Notes under the pieces: model-generated
The model's database searches: none
What the model was told of the DNA's origin: nothing
The model's input: only the letters and a program-made list of their open reading frames with translations
Source: Kineosporia sp. A_224
GTDB lineage: Bacteria > Actinomycetota > Actinomycetes > Actinomycetales > Kineosporiaceae
Length of the DNA: 38,426 nucleotides
Direction of reading: 5' to 3'
Assembly (NCBI RefSeq): GCF_002198655.1
Contig: NZ_MWLN01000166.1
Location: 1 to 38,426 of the forward strand
Translations under genes and position numbers: made by a program
In this document: in pieces, positions 1 through 8,200 of the stretch
Numbering within the stretch: position 1 is the stretch's first letter
Layout: every line of letters begins with the position of its first letter

Positions 1-24
1 CACGCACCCGAGGAGACCCGCACG

Positions 25-279
25 ATGGAAGCCCCCGCGCCCGGCACGATCACGATGTACTCGACCACCTGGTGCGGGTACTGCCAGCGGCTCAAGAAGC
101 AGCTGGAGCGTGAGGGCATCGGCTACACCGAGGTGAACATCGAGCACGTGCCGGACGCCGCCGAGTTCGTCATGCAGGTCAACAACGGCAACCAGACCGT
201 GCCGACGGTGCTGTTCCCGGACGGCACCGCCTCGACGAACCCCTCGCTCGCCGAGGTCAAGGCGCGGCTGTCCGCCTGA
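25..279 (+). CDS. mrx1: Mycoredoxin (glutaredoxin-like, Mrx1 family)
   Basis: An 84-residue single-domain thioredoxin-fold protein. It carries the CGYC active site at residues 17-20, preceded by the typical YSTTW strand end, and a TVPT cis-proline motif at 58-61. Actinobacterial mycoredoxins use this dithiol centre to reduce mycothiol mixed disulfides in the cytoplasm, and the length matches the family. The ATG is preceded by AGGAG at about 11-15, nine bases upstream, which supports this start. In mycobacteria mrx1 lies between uvrD2 and nudC; here nudC lies two genes downstream on the other strand, so the local order is partly conserved. Mycoredoxin rather than a general glutaredoxin is inferred from the organism type and neighbourhood. 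Confidence 0.9.
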   Translation: MEAPAPGTITMYSTTWCGYCQRLKKQLEREGIGYTEVNIEHVPDAAEFVMQVNNGNQTVPTVLFPDGTASTNPSLAEVKARLSA

Positions 280-371
280 CGGCCGGCCCGTCACGGACCG
301 GCTCCGCGCCGACCGACCCGCTGGACGTCGTCCCGCACTCCACGGCCACGCTCGCCGCGCACGTCGCGGGC

Positions 372-1025
372 GTGGCCGTCGGCGTGCGCGGCGCCGTCGC
401 CGCCGACGGCGGGCACGCCGTCCGGCTCGGGGTCGACGGCCCGGTCGGGGCGGACCGCGAGGCCCTCGCGGACGCCGTCGCGGCCGCCCTCGCCGAGCGT
501 GCGGTGCCCGTGGGCCGGGTGCGCGCGGACGACTGGCTGCGCTCCCGGTCGCTGCGCCTGGAGAGCGGGCCGGGCGACCCGGACGCCTACTACGAGGGCT
601 GGCTCGACATGTACGCGCTGCGCCGGGAGGTGCTCGACCCGCTCGGTCCCGGCGGGTCGGGGCGCTGGCTCGCCCGGCTGCGCGACCCGGCGACCGACCG
701 CTCCTACCGCCAGCCCGCGGCGGCCGCCGTCCCGGGGCTCGTCGTCGTCGTCGACGGCCCGTTCCTCGCCCGCTGGGAGCTCGCCGACGCCTTCGACGTC
801 GTCGTCCACCTCGAGGTGACGCCCGCCGCGCAGCGGCGCCGGCTCCCCGACGACGACCGCGAACGCGTGCCGGCCGCCTGGCAGCGCTACCTCGACGAGA
901 CCGACCCGGCGCCGCGGGTGCTGGCCGACGGCGGTCTCGTCGTCCGCTTCGACCATCCGGGCCGCCCGGCGCTCGTCGTCCCGCACGGCACCGCCGGGGG
1001 CACGCACAGGTCCGCCGGGTCGTGA
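372..1025 (+). CDS. Uridine-kinase-like protein with degenerate P-loop
   Basis: About 217 residues resembling actinobacterial proteins annotated as uridine kinase-like. The expected nucleotide-binding segment after the first strand reads GVDGPVGADREALADAV, so the G-K-S/T of Walker A is absent. The later part holds the family's YYEGWLDM segment, a VVVVDGPFL strand resembling the 'substrate domain plus Asp' region, and an R-rich lid-like stretch. Catalytic activity is therefore doubtful. The GTG start is uncertain: the frame stays open back to the end of the mycoredoxin gene, no clear ribosome binding site is visible, and an upstream start is possible. It follows mycoredoxin by less than 100 bases on the same strand and converges on terC with a 24-base gap. 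Confidence 0.6.
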   Translation: MAVGVRGAVAADGGHAVRLGVDGPVGADREALADAVAAALAERAVPVGRVRADDWLRSRSLRLESGPGDPDAYYEGWLDMYALRREVLDPLGPGGSGRWLARLRDPATDRSYRQPAAAAVPGLVVVVDGPFLARWELADAFDVVVHLEVTPAAQRRRLPDDDRERVPAAWQRYLDETDPAPRVLADGGLVVRFDHPGRPALVVPHGTAGGTHRSAGS

Positions 1026-1049
1026 CCGACCCGGCGGACCGGCAGGCCG

Positions 1050-2054
1050 TCACTCCTCCATCGACGACCGGTGCGCCCGCGACAGCGCCGGGGCCTCGGC
1101 GGGCCCGCCGCCGCCGTCCGCCGGGGCCGGGACGCCGCGGGTGGCCCGCAGCGACAGCACGACCGACCCGCCGACGAGCAGCGCGACGACGCCGAGCGAG
1201 ACGAGCGTCGGGATCTTGACGTCGGCCATGAGGAGCAGCATCTTCACGCCGACCCAGACGAGCACGAGCGACAGGCCCGCCTTGAGGTGGACGAACCGGT
1301 GCACGAGGTCGGCGAGCAGGAAGTACATCGCCCGCAGGCCGAGGATCGCGAACGCGTTGGCCGTGAAGACGAGGAACGGCTCCTGGGTGACCGCGAAGAT
1401 CGCCGGGATCGAGTCGACGGCGAAGACGACGTCCGTCACCTCGACGAGGACGAGCACCGACAGCAGCGGGGTGGCCAGCCGCCGGCCGGCCCGCACGACG
1501 GTGAACCGGGCGCCGTGGTACTCGTCGGTGTGCGGGACGACCCGGCGGAACCAGCGCAGCACGCGCGAGCGCGAGGGGTCGATGTGCGTGGCGCGGTGCC
1601 GGTACATCTGGATGCCGGTGAAGACGAGGAACGCGCCGAACACGTAGAGCACCCAGGAGAACGAGGAGATGAGGACCGACCCGCCGGCGATGAACGCGCC
1701 GCGCAGGACGAGCGCCCCGAGGACGCCGTAGAAGAGCACCCGGTGCTGGTACTCCCGCGGCACGGCGAACCAGGTGAAGATCACCGCCCAGACGAAGACG
1801 TTGTCGACGGCCAGGCTCTTCTCGATGACGTAGCCGGCGTAGTACTGGGTCGCCGCCTCGGCGCCCCACGCCCGCCACACGACGGCACCGAAGCCGACGC
1901 CGAGGAGCACCCAGAAGCCGGACCACCAGGCGGCCTCGCGGACGCCGATCACGTGGCTGTCGCGGTGCGCGAACAGGTCGACGGCGAGCATGACGAGGAT
2001 GACGCCGAGGACGGCGAGCCAGGCCCACAGGGGCACGGACAGGTCGAGCGGCAC
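1050..2054 (-). CDS. TerC/Alx family integral membrane protein (probable Mn2+ exporter)
   Basis: A 334-residue polytopic membrane protein with about eight or nine hydrophobic segments and the TerC signatures EKSLAVDNVFVW and VTDVVFAVDSIPAIFAVTQ, which contain the conserved membrane acidic residues. Members of this family (Alx, MeeF/TerC) export manganese or metallate exoenzymes at the membrane; the older tellurite-resistance name is historical. The GTG start follows GGAGG by five bases. The 5' leader contains a yybP-ykoY-type manganese riboswitch and the promoter holds an 18-bp palindrome, so manganese-dependent control is likely. The C-terminal 30 residues are low complexity (Pro/Gly/Ala). 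It converges on the kinase-like gene. Family assignment is firm; the manganese substrate is inferred from family and leader. Confidence 0.93.
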   Translation of the reverse strand: MPLDLSVPLWAWLAVLGVILVMLAVDLFAHRDSHVIGVREAAWWSGFWVLLGVGFGAVVWRAWGAEAATQYYAGYVIEKSLAVDNVFVWAVIFTWFAVPREYQHRVLFYGVLGALVLRGAFIAGGSVLISSFSWVLYVFGAFLVFTGIQMYRHRATHIDPSRSRVLRWFRRVVPHTDEYHGARFTVVRAGRRLATPLLSVLVLVEVTDVVFAVDSIPAIFAVTQEPFLVFTANAFAILGLRAMYFLLADLVHRFVHLKAGLSLVLVWVGVKMLLLMADVKIPTLVSLGVVALLVGGSVVLSLRATRGVPAPADGGGGPAEAPALSRAHRSSMEE

Positions 2055-2059
2055 AGGAA

Positions 2060-2182
2060 CCTCCGGTCAGGGACCAGAGGTCTCCCCCGCCGGCGCACCG
2101 TCGTGGTGGCCGGCCCGGCCGCCGGGCTCCGTCCGTGGAGCCGTACTGACGACGGACCGTGTCGGTGGGGTACTCCCCTCGA
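2060..2182 (-). ncRNA. yybP-ykoY-type (manganese) riboswitch in the terC leader
   Basis: Read on the minus strand, the leader holds the conserved pieces of the manganese riboswitch in the right order: GAGGGGAGTA (2171-2180), GTCAGTAC (2143-2150) in the return strand of the first arm, and GGGGGAGACCTC near 2077-2088 in the second docking loop. It lies directly upstream of terC, the commonest gene for this class. The 3' end of the core can pair alternatively: CCTCTGGT (2073-2080) with ACCGGAGG (2060-2067), loop of five, burying the Shine-Dalgarno GGAGG. Manganese binding would then free the SD and turn translation on. The core match was made by eye against the known consensus. Confidence 0.82.
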
Positions 2183-2188
2183 GATCAG

Positions 2189-2217
2189 AGAATGACGAAA
2201 TTCATTTCGTCTGTCAA
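2189..2217 (-). promoter_or_regulatory. terC promoter with an 18-bp palindromic operator in the spacer
   Basis: On the minus strand a perfect -35 TTGACA (2212-2217) is followed after 17 bases by CATTCT (2189-2194), a modest -10. The spacer, plus the first -10 base, is the palindrome GACGAAATGAATTTCGTC (2194-2211), with eight-base arms and a two-base centre. It is AT-rich in a very GC-rich context. Transcription would begin near 2182, exactly where the riboswitch starts. A dimeric repressor bound here would block RNA polymerase. A metal sensor of the MntR/DtxR type is a guess from the target gene. Confidence 0.7.
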
Positions 2218-2221
2218 GGGA

Positions 2222-3310
2222 TCAGCGCCAGGCTTCCACGGCCTCGTCGAGGGGACCGCCGAACCACTGCTCGACGAGCCGGCGGGCGATGGAGACGGCC
2301 GGCGGCAGGAGCAGCTCGCCGGACGCGACGTCGGCGGCGAGCTCCTCGCGGCTCCACCAGCGGGCGTGCGCGAGCTCCTCGCCGTCGACGGTGACCTCGG
2401 TGCTCGTGGCCCGGCCGGAGAAGCCGAGCATGAGGGACGACGGGAACGGCCACGGCTGGCTGCCCTGGTAGCTGACCTCGCCGACCCGGACGCCGGCCTC
2501 CTCGAGGACCTCGCGGCGGACGGCGGCCTCGAGCGACTCCCCCGGCTCGACGAAGCCGGCGAGCGTCGAGTACCGCTTGGGCGGCCAGACCTGCTGGCGG
2601 CCGAGGAGGATCCGGCCGTCGTCGTCCTCGATCGCCATGATCACCGCGGGGTCGGTGCGCGGGTAGTGCTCGGCCCCGCAGACCGGGCACTTGCGCGACC
2701 AGCCGGCGGTCGCGACGACCGTCGGCTCGCCGCAGCGGGCGCAGCGCGGGTGCGTCGAGTGCCAGTTCGACAGGGCGACCGACGCCGTGAGCAGCCCGGC
2801 GCCCGTCGCGTCGACCAGCGGGCCGACCTCGCGCAGCCCGGCCCAGCGCGACCCCGCCGGGGCCGGGTGGTGCTCGGCCGGTGCCGCCTGCGGGCCCCCG
2901 GTCAGCGGCACGGGGATCCTCGGGACGGCGAGGAGCACGTACGCGGCCCGGTCCGGGCCGTCGACGCCGAGGTAGGCGGCGGTGACGCCGCTCAGCGGGT
3001 CGGCCCCGAGCGCGGCGACGGCGGCACGGGCCGCGGCCGGGTCGAGCAGGAGCAGGCCTGGCCCCTCCGGCGCCGCGCCGTCGACGGCGGCGTCGGACCA
3101 GGCGTCGCCCTCGGCGCCGAGACCGGTGACGAGCCCGCGGTCCCCCTCGAGCACGAGCACCCGGGTCGCCGGGTCCGCGAGGAGCCCGTCGAGCAGGCCG
3201 TCGTGCGTGCGGCGCTCGGCGTCGCGGTCGAGCGTCGCGCGGGACAGCGCCAGCTCGGCGAGCGGCGGGCGCGGGGCGGGCCGGTCGCCGGCGGCGGTTC
3301 GGGTGCTCAC
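2222..3310 (-). CDS. nudC: NAD(+) diphosphatase NudC
   Basis: A 362-residue protein with the three NudC parts in order: a variable N-terminal domain, a zinc ribbon (Cys190, Cys193, Cys208, Cys211), and a Nudix fold with the box GFVEPGES...REVLEEAGV at about 252-274. The array SQPWPFPSS (284-292) specifies NAD(H)-type substrates. NudC splits NADH into NMNH and AMP and removes NAD caps from RNA. The GTG at 3310 was chosen because a TAGGGT -10 lies eight bases upstream, giving a leaderless transcript, and because the reading frame further upstream runs antisense to the divergent gene. The stop is only about five bases from the -35 of terC. All catalytic residues look intact. Confidence 0.93.
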   Translation of the reverse strand: MSTRTAAGDRPAPRPPLAELALSRATLDRDAERRTHDGLLDGLLADPATRVLVLEGDRGLVTGLGAEGDAWSDAAVDGAAPEGPGLLLLDPAAARAAVAALGADPLSGVTAAYLGVDGPDRAAYVLLAVPRIPVPLTGGPQAAPAEHHPAPAGSRWAGLREVGPLVDATGAGLLTASVALSNWHSTHPRCARCGEPTVVATAGWSRKCPVCGAEHYPRTDPAVIMAIEDDDGRILLGRQQVWPPKRYSTLAGFVEPGESLEAAVRREVLEEAGVRVGEVSYQGSQPWPFPSSLMLGFSGRATSTEVTVDGEELAHARWWSREELAADVASGELLLPPAVSIARRLVEQWFGGPLDEAVEAWR

Positions 3311-3318
3311 GAGGGCCC

Positions 3319-3324
3319 ACCCTA
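3319..3324 (-). promoter_or_regulatory. Leaderless -10 element of nudC (TAGGGT)
   Basis: TAGGGT on the minus strand, with eight bases to the GTG start. It fits the actinobacterial TANNNT -10 consensus, with transcription starting at or next to the start codon. No ribosome binding site is present. Confidence 0.55.
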
Positions 3325-3399
3325 GGTCGTGCGCAGCGTCACGCGGGGCGGCCCGGCCCGCGTCGGTGGGTGCACCCCGGCCCCGGCCCGCGGACCGTT

Positions 3400-3405
3400 T
3401 ACGGT
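3400..3405 (+). promoter_or_regulatory. Leaderless -10 element (TACGGT) of the phosphotransferase-fold gene
   Basis: TACGGT is followed by seven bases and a GTG at 3413. This supports 3413 rather than the in-frame GTG at 3404, which overlaps the hexamer. With the nudC element it forms a compact divergent promoter pair. Confidence 0.5.
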
Positions 3406-3412
3406 GGAGCCC

Positions 3413-4324
3413 GTGCCCGACCGTTCCCCGTTCGCCCTCGCTGCGCTCGCGTGCGCCGCCGTCCGCGGCCTCGAGCCCGCGGCCGCCGCCGCGCGGACGA
3501 GCCACGACCCCGAGGTGGACGCCGCGGACCTCGAGGACGACCTCGGGCGCCGCTGGGTCGTCCGGGTGCCGCGCTCGGCGACCGCGGCCGCCCGGCTCGA
3601 CGCCGAGGGCCGGCTCGTCGCCGGCCTCGCCGGCTACCTGCCCTTCGCCGTCCCGGACATCGCCGGCCGCACTCCGCTGCCCGACGGCACGGCCGCCGTC
3701 GTGACCCGGGCGCTCGCGGGCGAGCCGCTCGACCCGGCGAGCCTCGAGCCCGGCCCCGGTCTGGCCGCCGCGCTCGGCCGCAGCATCGCCGCGATCCACG
3801 ACCTGCCGGAGCGGGTCGTCGAGGAGGCCGGCCTGCCGGTCTACACGGCCGAGGAGTACCGCCTGCGCCGGCTCGCCGAGGTCGACCGGGCCGCCGCGAC
3901 GGGCCACGTGCCGGCCGGGCTGCTCACCCGGTGGGAGAAGGCGATCGAGGAGGCCGGCGCCTGGCGCTTCATGCCGTGCGTCGTCCACGGGGACCTCGCG
4001 AGCGAGACCGTCCTCACCGAGCACGCGGACGTCGTCGGCGTCCTCGAGTGGGGCGAGACCCGGGTCGCCGACCCCGCCGACGACCTGGCCTGGGTGCTCG
4101 CCGCGGCCGACGAGGACGCGGCCGAGGCCGTCCTCGAGGCGTACGCGCACACCCGGCGCACCCCGGTGGACGCCGACCTCGCGCGGCGGGCCCGGCTCGC
4201 CTCCGAGCTCGCCTGCGCGCGGTGGCTCCTGCACGGCGTCACCGCGGACGACGCGGAGGTCGTCGGCGACGCCGTCGTCATGCTCGCCGACCTCGACGCC
4301 GCCGTCGACGGCTCGTCCTGGTGA
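3413..4324 (+). CDS. Aminoglycoside phosphotransferase (APH)-fold protein, atypical active site
   Basis: About 303 residues with the APH/choline-kinase-like C-lobe. The catalytic loop reads VVHGDLASETVL and the following metal-binding segment reads VLEWGETRVADPADDLAWV. In active APH enzymes the loop is HGDxxxxN and the second motif begins with Asp; here the Asn position is Thr and the Asp is Glu. Related proteins beside nudC in other actinobacteria share the ADPADD motif, so the family may have its own chemistry or be non-catalytic. No resistance role should be inferred. The GTG start is chosen from the leaderless -10. The stop overlaps the next gene's GTG by four bases, which suggests a shared transcript and translational coupling. 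Confidence 0.75.
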   Translation: MPDRSPFALAALACAAVRGLEPAAAAARTSHDPEVDAADLEDDLGRRWVVRVPRSATAAARLDAEGRLVAGLAGYLPFAVPDIAGRTPLPDGTAAVVTRALAGEPLDPASLEPGPGLAAALGRSIAAIHDLPERVVEEAGLPVYTAEEYRLRRLAEVDRAAATGHVPAGLLTRWEKAIEEAGAWRFMPCVVHGDLASETVLTEHADVVGVLEWGETRVADPADDLAWVLAAADEDAAEAVLEAYAHTRRTPVDADLARRARLASELACARWLLHGVTADDAEVVGDAVVMLADLDAAVDGSSW

Positions 4325-5172
4325 CCCAGGGTCCCTCGACGGGCGGCGCCGGCGGGCTGCGGCTCGTCTCCTTCAACGCGTGCTCCGGCCGCTCGATGGA
4401 CGACGGCGGCACCGACCCGCAGCGGTTCGCGGACGCCGTCGCCGCGACGGGCGCCGACGTCCTCGCGCTCCAGGAGGTCGACCGGTTCCAGCCGCGCTCC
4501 GGCGGGGTCGACCAGGCGGCGCTCGCCGCGGCGGCGCTGGGCGGCCGGCACCGCTACCTCGGGCTCGTCCACGGCACACCGGGCGAGGACGGCTGGCTGC
4601 CCGCGCCCGACGACCACGCGCCGTCCGGGCACGAGCACGAGCACGACCCGCCGCCGGGCGGCGCGACGGGCGACCCGACGTACGGGATCGCGCTCGTGAC
4701 GACGCGTCCGGTCGTCTCCTGGCACGTGCTGCGCCTGGCACCGGCGCGCGGCCGGTACCCGATCCCGCTGCCGACCCGGCCGCCGCGACTGCTGTGGATC
4801 CCCGACGAGCCGCGGGCGGCCATCGCCGCCGTCCTCGCCGAGCCGGCCGTCACCGTCGTCGCGACGCACCTGTCGTTCGTGCCCGGCGCGAACGTGCGCC
4901 AGCTGCGCCGGCTGCGGGACTGGGTCCGGACGCTGCCCGGGCCGCACGTCCTGCTCGGGGACCTCAACCTGCCCGGCCGGCTGCCCGCGCGGATCACCCG
5001 CTGGACGCCGCTCGTCACCGGCCCGACGTTCCCCTCCGCCGGGCCGCGGGTCCAGCTCGACCACGTGCTCGCCCACGGGCTGCCCGCGGGCACCCGGGTG
5101 CGCGGCCGGGTCGAGCGGCTCGCCGTGAGCGACCACTGCGCGGCGGTCGCGGACGTCGACCTGCCGGGCTGA
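4321..5172 (+). CDS. Endonuclease/exonuclease/phosphatase (EEP) superfamily hydrolase
   Basis: A 283-residue protein with a complete EEP active site: LVSFNACSG (Asn), LALQEVDRF (Glu), ATHLSF (His), LLGDLNLPG (Asp/Asn), LDHVLAHG (Asp/His) and VSDHCAAV (Asp/His). The superfamily hydrolyses phosphodiesters in nucleic acids, lipids or inositides; the substrate here is unknown. No signal peptide is visible, so it is probably cytoplasmic. A His/Asp/Pro-rich insertion (DDHAPSGHEHEHDPPPGG) interrupts the fold in its first half and could be a metal-binding loop or disordered. It starts with a GTG overlapping the upstream stop (GTGA) and so is probably co-translated with the phosphotransferase-fold protein. 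It converges on the giant RCC1-repeat gene. Confidence 0.85.
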   Translation: MTQGPSTGGAGGLRLVSFNACSGRSMDDGGTDPQRFADAVAATGADVLALQEVDRFQPRSGGVDQAALAAAALGGRHRYLGLVHGTPGEDGWLPAPDDHAPSGHEHEHDPPPGGATGDPTYGIALVTTRPVVSWHVLRLAPARGRYPIPLPTRPPRLLWIPDEPRAAIAAVLAEPAVTVVATHLSFVPGANVRQLRRLRDWVRTLPGPHVLLGDLNLPGRLPARITRWTPLVTGPTFPSAGPRVQLDHVLAHGLPAGTRVRGRVERLAVSDHCAAVADVDLPG

Positions 5173-5200
5173 GGCCCGGGCGGCCGCGGACGGCGCGCGC

Positions 5201-8200
5201 TCAGGACAGCGCGACGCTCGTGCGCGCCGACGCGTGGGTGTCGCCGAGCCGGGAGACCGTGACCCCCGGGACCTGGTTCGGCGACGAGAGGTTCGTCGTG
5301 TCCCGGTTGCCGAGCATCCGGTTGTTGTTGAGCCCCCAGCACCACAGGGTCGCGTCGGTGCGCCGGGCGCACGAGAACTCGTAGGCCGCGTTCACCTCGG
5401 CCCACGTCGTCGCGCTGCCGACCTGGGTCGGGACGCTCCGGTTCGTCGACGTGCCGTCGCCGAGCTGGCCGTTGGTGCCCAGGCCCCAGCACCACAGGGT
5501 GCCGGCCGACTGCACCCCGCAGGCGTGCGCCCGCCCGACCGTCACGCCGGACCAGGTCGCCGTGCCGATCTGCACGGGTGAGTTCCGCTGGGTCGTCGTC
5601 CCGTCACCGAGCCGGCCGCTGCCGTTGTCCCCCCAGCAGAAGAGCTTGCCCGCCGCGGCGCCGGTCGCCGGGATCCCGCAGGTCGAGTAGTAGCCGGCGC
5701 TGACCGTCGACCAGGCCGTCGCCCCGGCCACGCTGACCTGCACGGGGGTGGTGCGGTCCGTCGTCGTGCCGTCCCCGACGGTGCCGAGCCCGTTGTCGCC
5801 CCAGCACCACAGGGTGCCGGCGGTCTTGATGCCGCACGTGTGCGTCTCCCCGACGCTCACCGAGGTCCACGAGCCGGCCGGCCCCGCCGTAGGCGTCGTG
5901 ATCGTCCCCGTCGCACCCGAGACCCCCGTCTGGTCGAACGTCGTCGACCCCCAGCACCACAGCGAGTCGTCGGTGCGGACGGCGCACACCGTGTAGGTGC
6001 CCGCGGAGATCGACCGCCACGTCGACGCCGCACCGGCCTGGACCGGCGCGTACCGCGTCGTCGTCGTGCCGTCCCCGGGCTGGCCGTACGTGCCATGGCC
6101 CCAGCACCACAACGTCCCGTCGCTGCGGACCCCGCAGCCGCCGTGGTAGCCGGTGCCCCCGGCCGTGAAGCCGGTCGCCGGGGCGAGCAGCGGCGTGGGT
6201 GCGCCCGCGGAGTTGTTGTAGTACGTGCCGAGCTGGGCGGAACCGTCGTCGCCGAAGCACCAGACGGCCTGGTCGCTGCGCAGGCCGCACGTCGCGCTGA
6301 AGCCGCCGCTCACGGAGCGCCAGGCGGTCGAGGCACCGGCCTGCACGGGCGACAGGCGCTGGGTCGTCGTCCCGTCGCCGAGCTGGCCGGACCCGTTGTA
6401 GCCCCAGCAGTACAGGGCGCCCGTGGTCCGCAACGCGCACGTGTGGTTCTGCCAGGTCATGAGGGCCGGCGCGGACGACGACGCCGGGCTCAGCGCGGCC
6501 GTGGCCCAGGTGGCCGCGCTCGTGCTCTCCCGCACGGGCGTCGTCCGGTCGGTCGTCGTCCCGTCACCGAGGTTGCCGTACCCGTTGTAGCCCCAGCAGT
6601 AGAGCGCGCCGGCGGTCGTCACGCCGCACGCGTAGTGGTCGCCCACGGAGACGGTCGACCACGACAGGGCGCCGGAGACGACGGCGGGCGTCGTGGAGTC
6701 CGCGGTGCCGCCGTTGCCCAGCGCACCGTAGAGGCCGTTGCCCCAGCACCGCATCGCGGCGTCCGAGGCGCGCACGGCACACGTCGAGTCGTAGCCGGCC
6801 GAGACGGTCGAGTACGTCGTGCCGGCCGTGACCTGGACCGGGCTGCTCAGGTTCGAGGTCCCTCCGTTGCCGAGCCGGCCGCTGCCGCCGCTGCCCCAGC
6901 ACCACAGGGTCGAGTCGGTCTTGCGGGCGCAGACGTGGTTCTGGCCGACGCTCACCTGCGCCCACGTCGTGACCCCGGTGGCGGGCACCGCGTTCGGGGT
7001 GTCGCGCGAGGTCGTCGTCCCGTCGCCCATCTCGCCGGCGCCGCCGTAGCCCCAGCACCACAGGCTCTGGTCGGTCTTGATGCCGCACGTCGTGTTCTCG
7101 CCCGCGTCGACGGACAGCCAGGTGCCGCCGCCGGAGACGCCGGTGGCCTCCCAGCGCTGGTTCGAGTCGCCGACGCCGAGGCTGCCGAAGGAGTTCGGGC
7201 CCCAGCAGGACAGCGCCCCCGCGGTGGTGACGGCGCAGCCGTGGTTGTCGCCCTCGGTCATGTCCTGCCAGGTCTCCGCGCCGGGCATCCGCACGGCGGT
7301 CGAGGTCGTCGAGTTCTGCATGATCACGCCGGTGCGGCCGAGGTCGCCGTCGCCCCAGGCGTACAGGTACGACGTCACCGTCGCGCCGGCCGAGGCCGCC
7401 GACGCGGGCCCGGTGCCGACGCTGTTCGTCGCCGTCACGGTGAACGTGTACGTCCCGGCGGCGAGGCCGCTGAAGGTGCAGGACGTCGTCGCCGAGGAGC
7501 AGGTCGCGCCGCCCGGGCTCGCGGTGACGGTGTACCCGCTGACGGCCGCGCCGCCGTCCCAGGACGGCGCGCTCCAGGACACCGTCGCGCCACCGAAACC
7601 CCCTGTCGCAGTGGGGGTCCCGGGCGCGGACGGGGTCAGCAGCGAGCCCCACTTGCGGGCCAGGTACTCCTCGACGACGCGGCGCTGCGCGGCGGTCGCC
7701 GTCGTGTTCGTGACGATGATCTCGGCCGTGCTGCCCCACCACCGGGAGTACTGGGTCGTGTCGCCGCCGGTGCCGACCCACAGGTGGTGCGTACCGGTGG
7801 TGAACGCGCCGCTCGCGGTCGCCGCGGCGCCGCCGCGCGACCACACGGACATCGACGTCCCGGACGCGAACTCGGCGGCGACGACCGCGGTCGCCTGGGA
7901 ACCGGGCCAGGCGGTCGTGAACGCCTGCGGGGTGTAGAAGGCGTCGACCCCGACGGCGGCCCACGAGGTGATCCGGCGCTGGGTGCCGGCGGTCGTGCCG
8001 CCCCAGGAGAGCATCGCGATCCCGTTCATCGCGACCGCGGGGTTGACCGCCGCGGCGGTGAACACCGTGCTCGTCGCCGTCCCGGTCGGGACGAGGGAGA
8101 CGTCCCCGGCGAGGTAGTCGGCGCTGCCGTCGAAGGCCGGCACCGAGCGGCCGTTGACGGTCGTCAGCGCGGGCTGGGAGCCGGCTGTCGCCTGCGTGAC

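Noticed and set aside
1026-1049. Terminator between the convergent kinase-like and terC genes
   Set aside because: GC-rich, but no stem of useful length could be drawn.
5201-7400. CRISPR-like array in the repeated 5.2-7.4 kb stretch
   Set aside because: The repeats are coding RCC1 modules of about 150 bases with diverged sequence, not short identical repeats with unique spacers.
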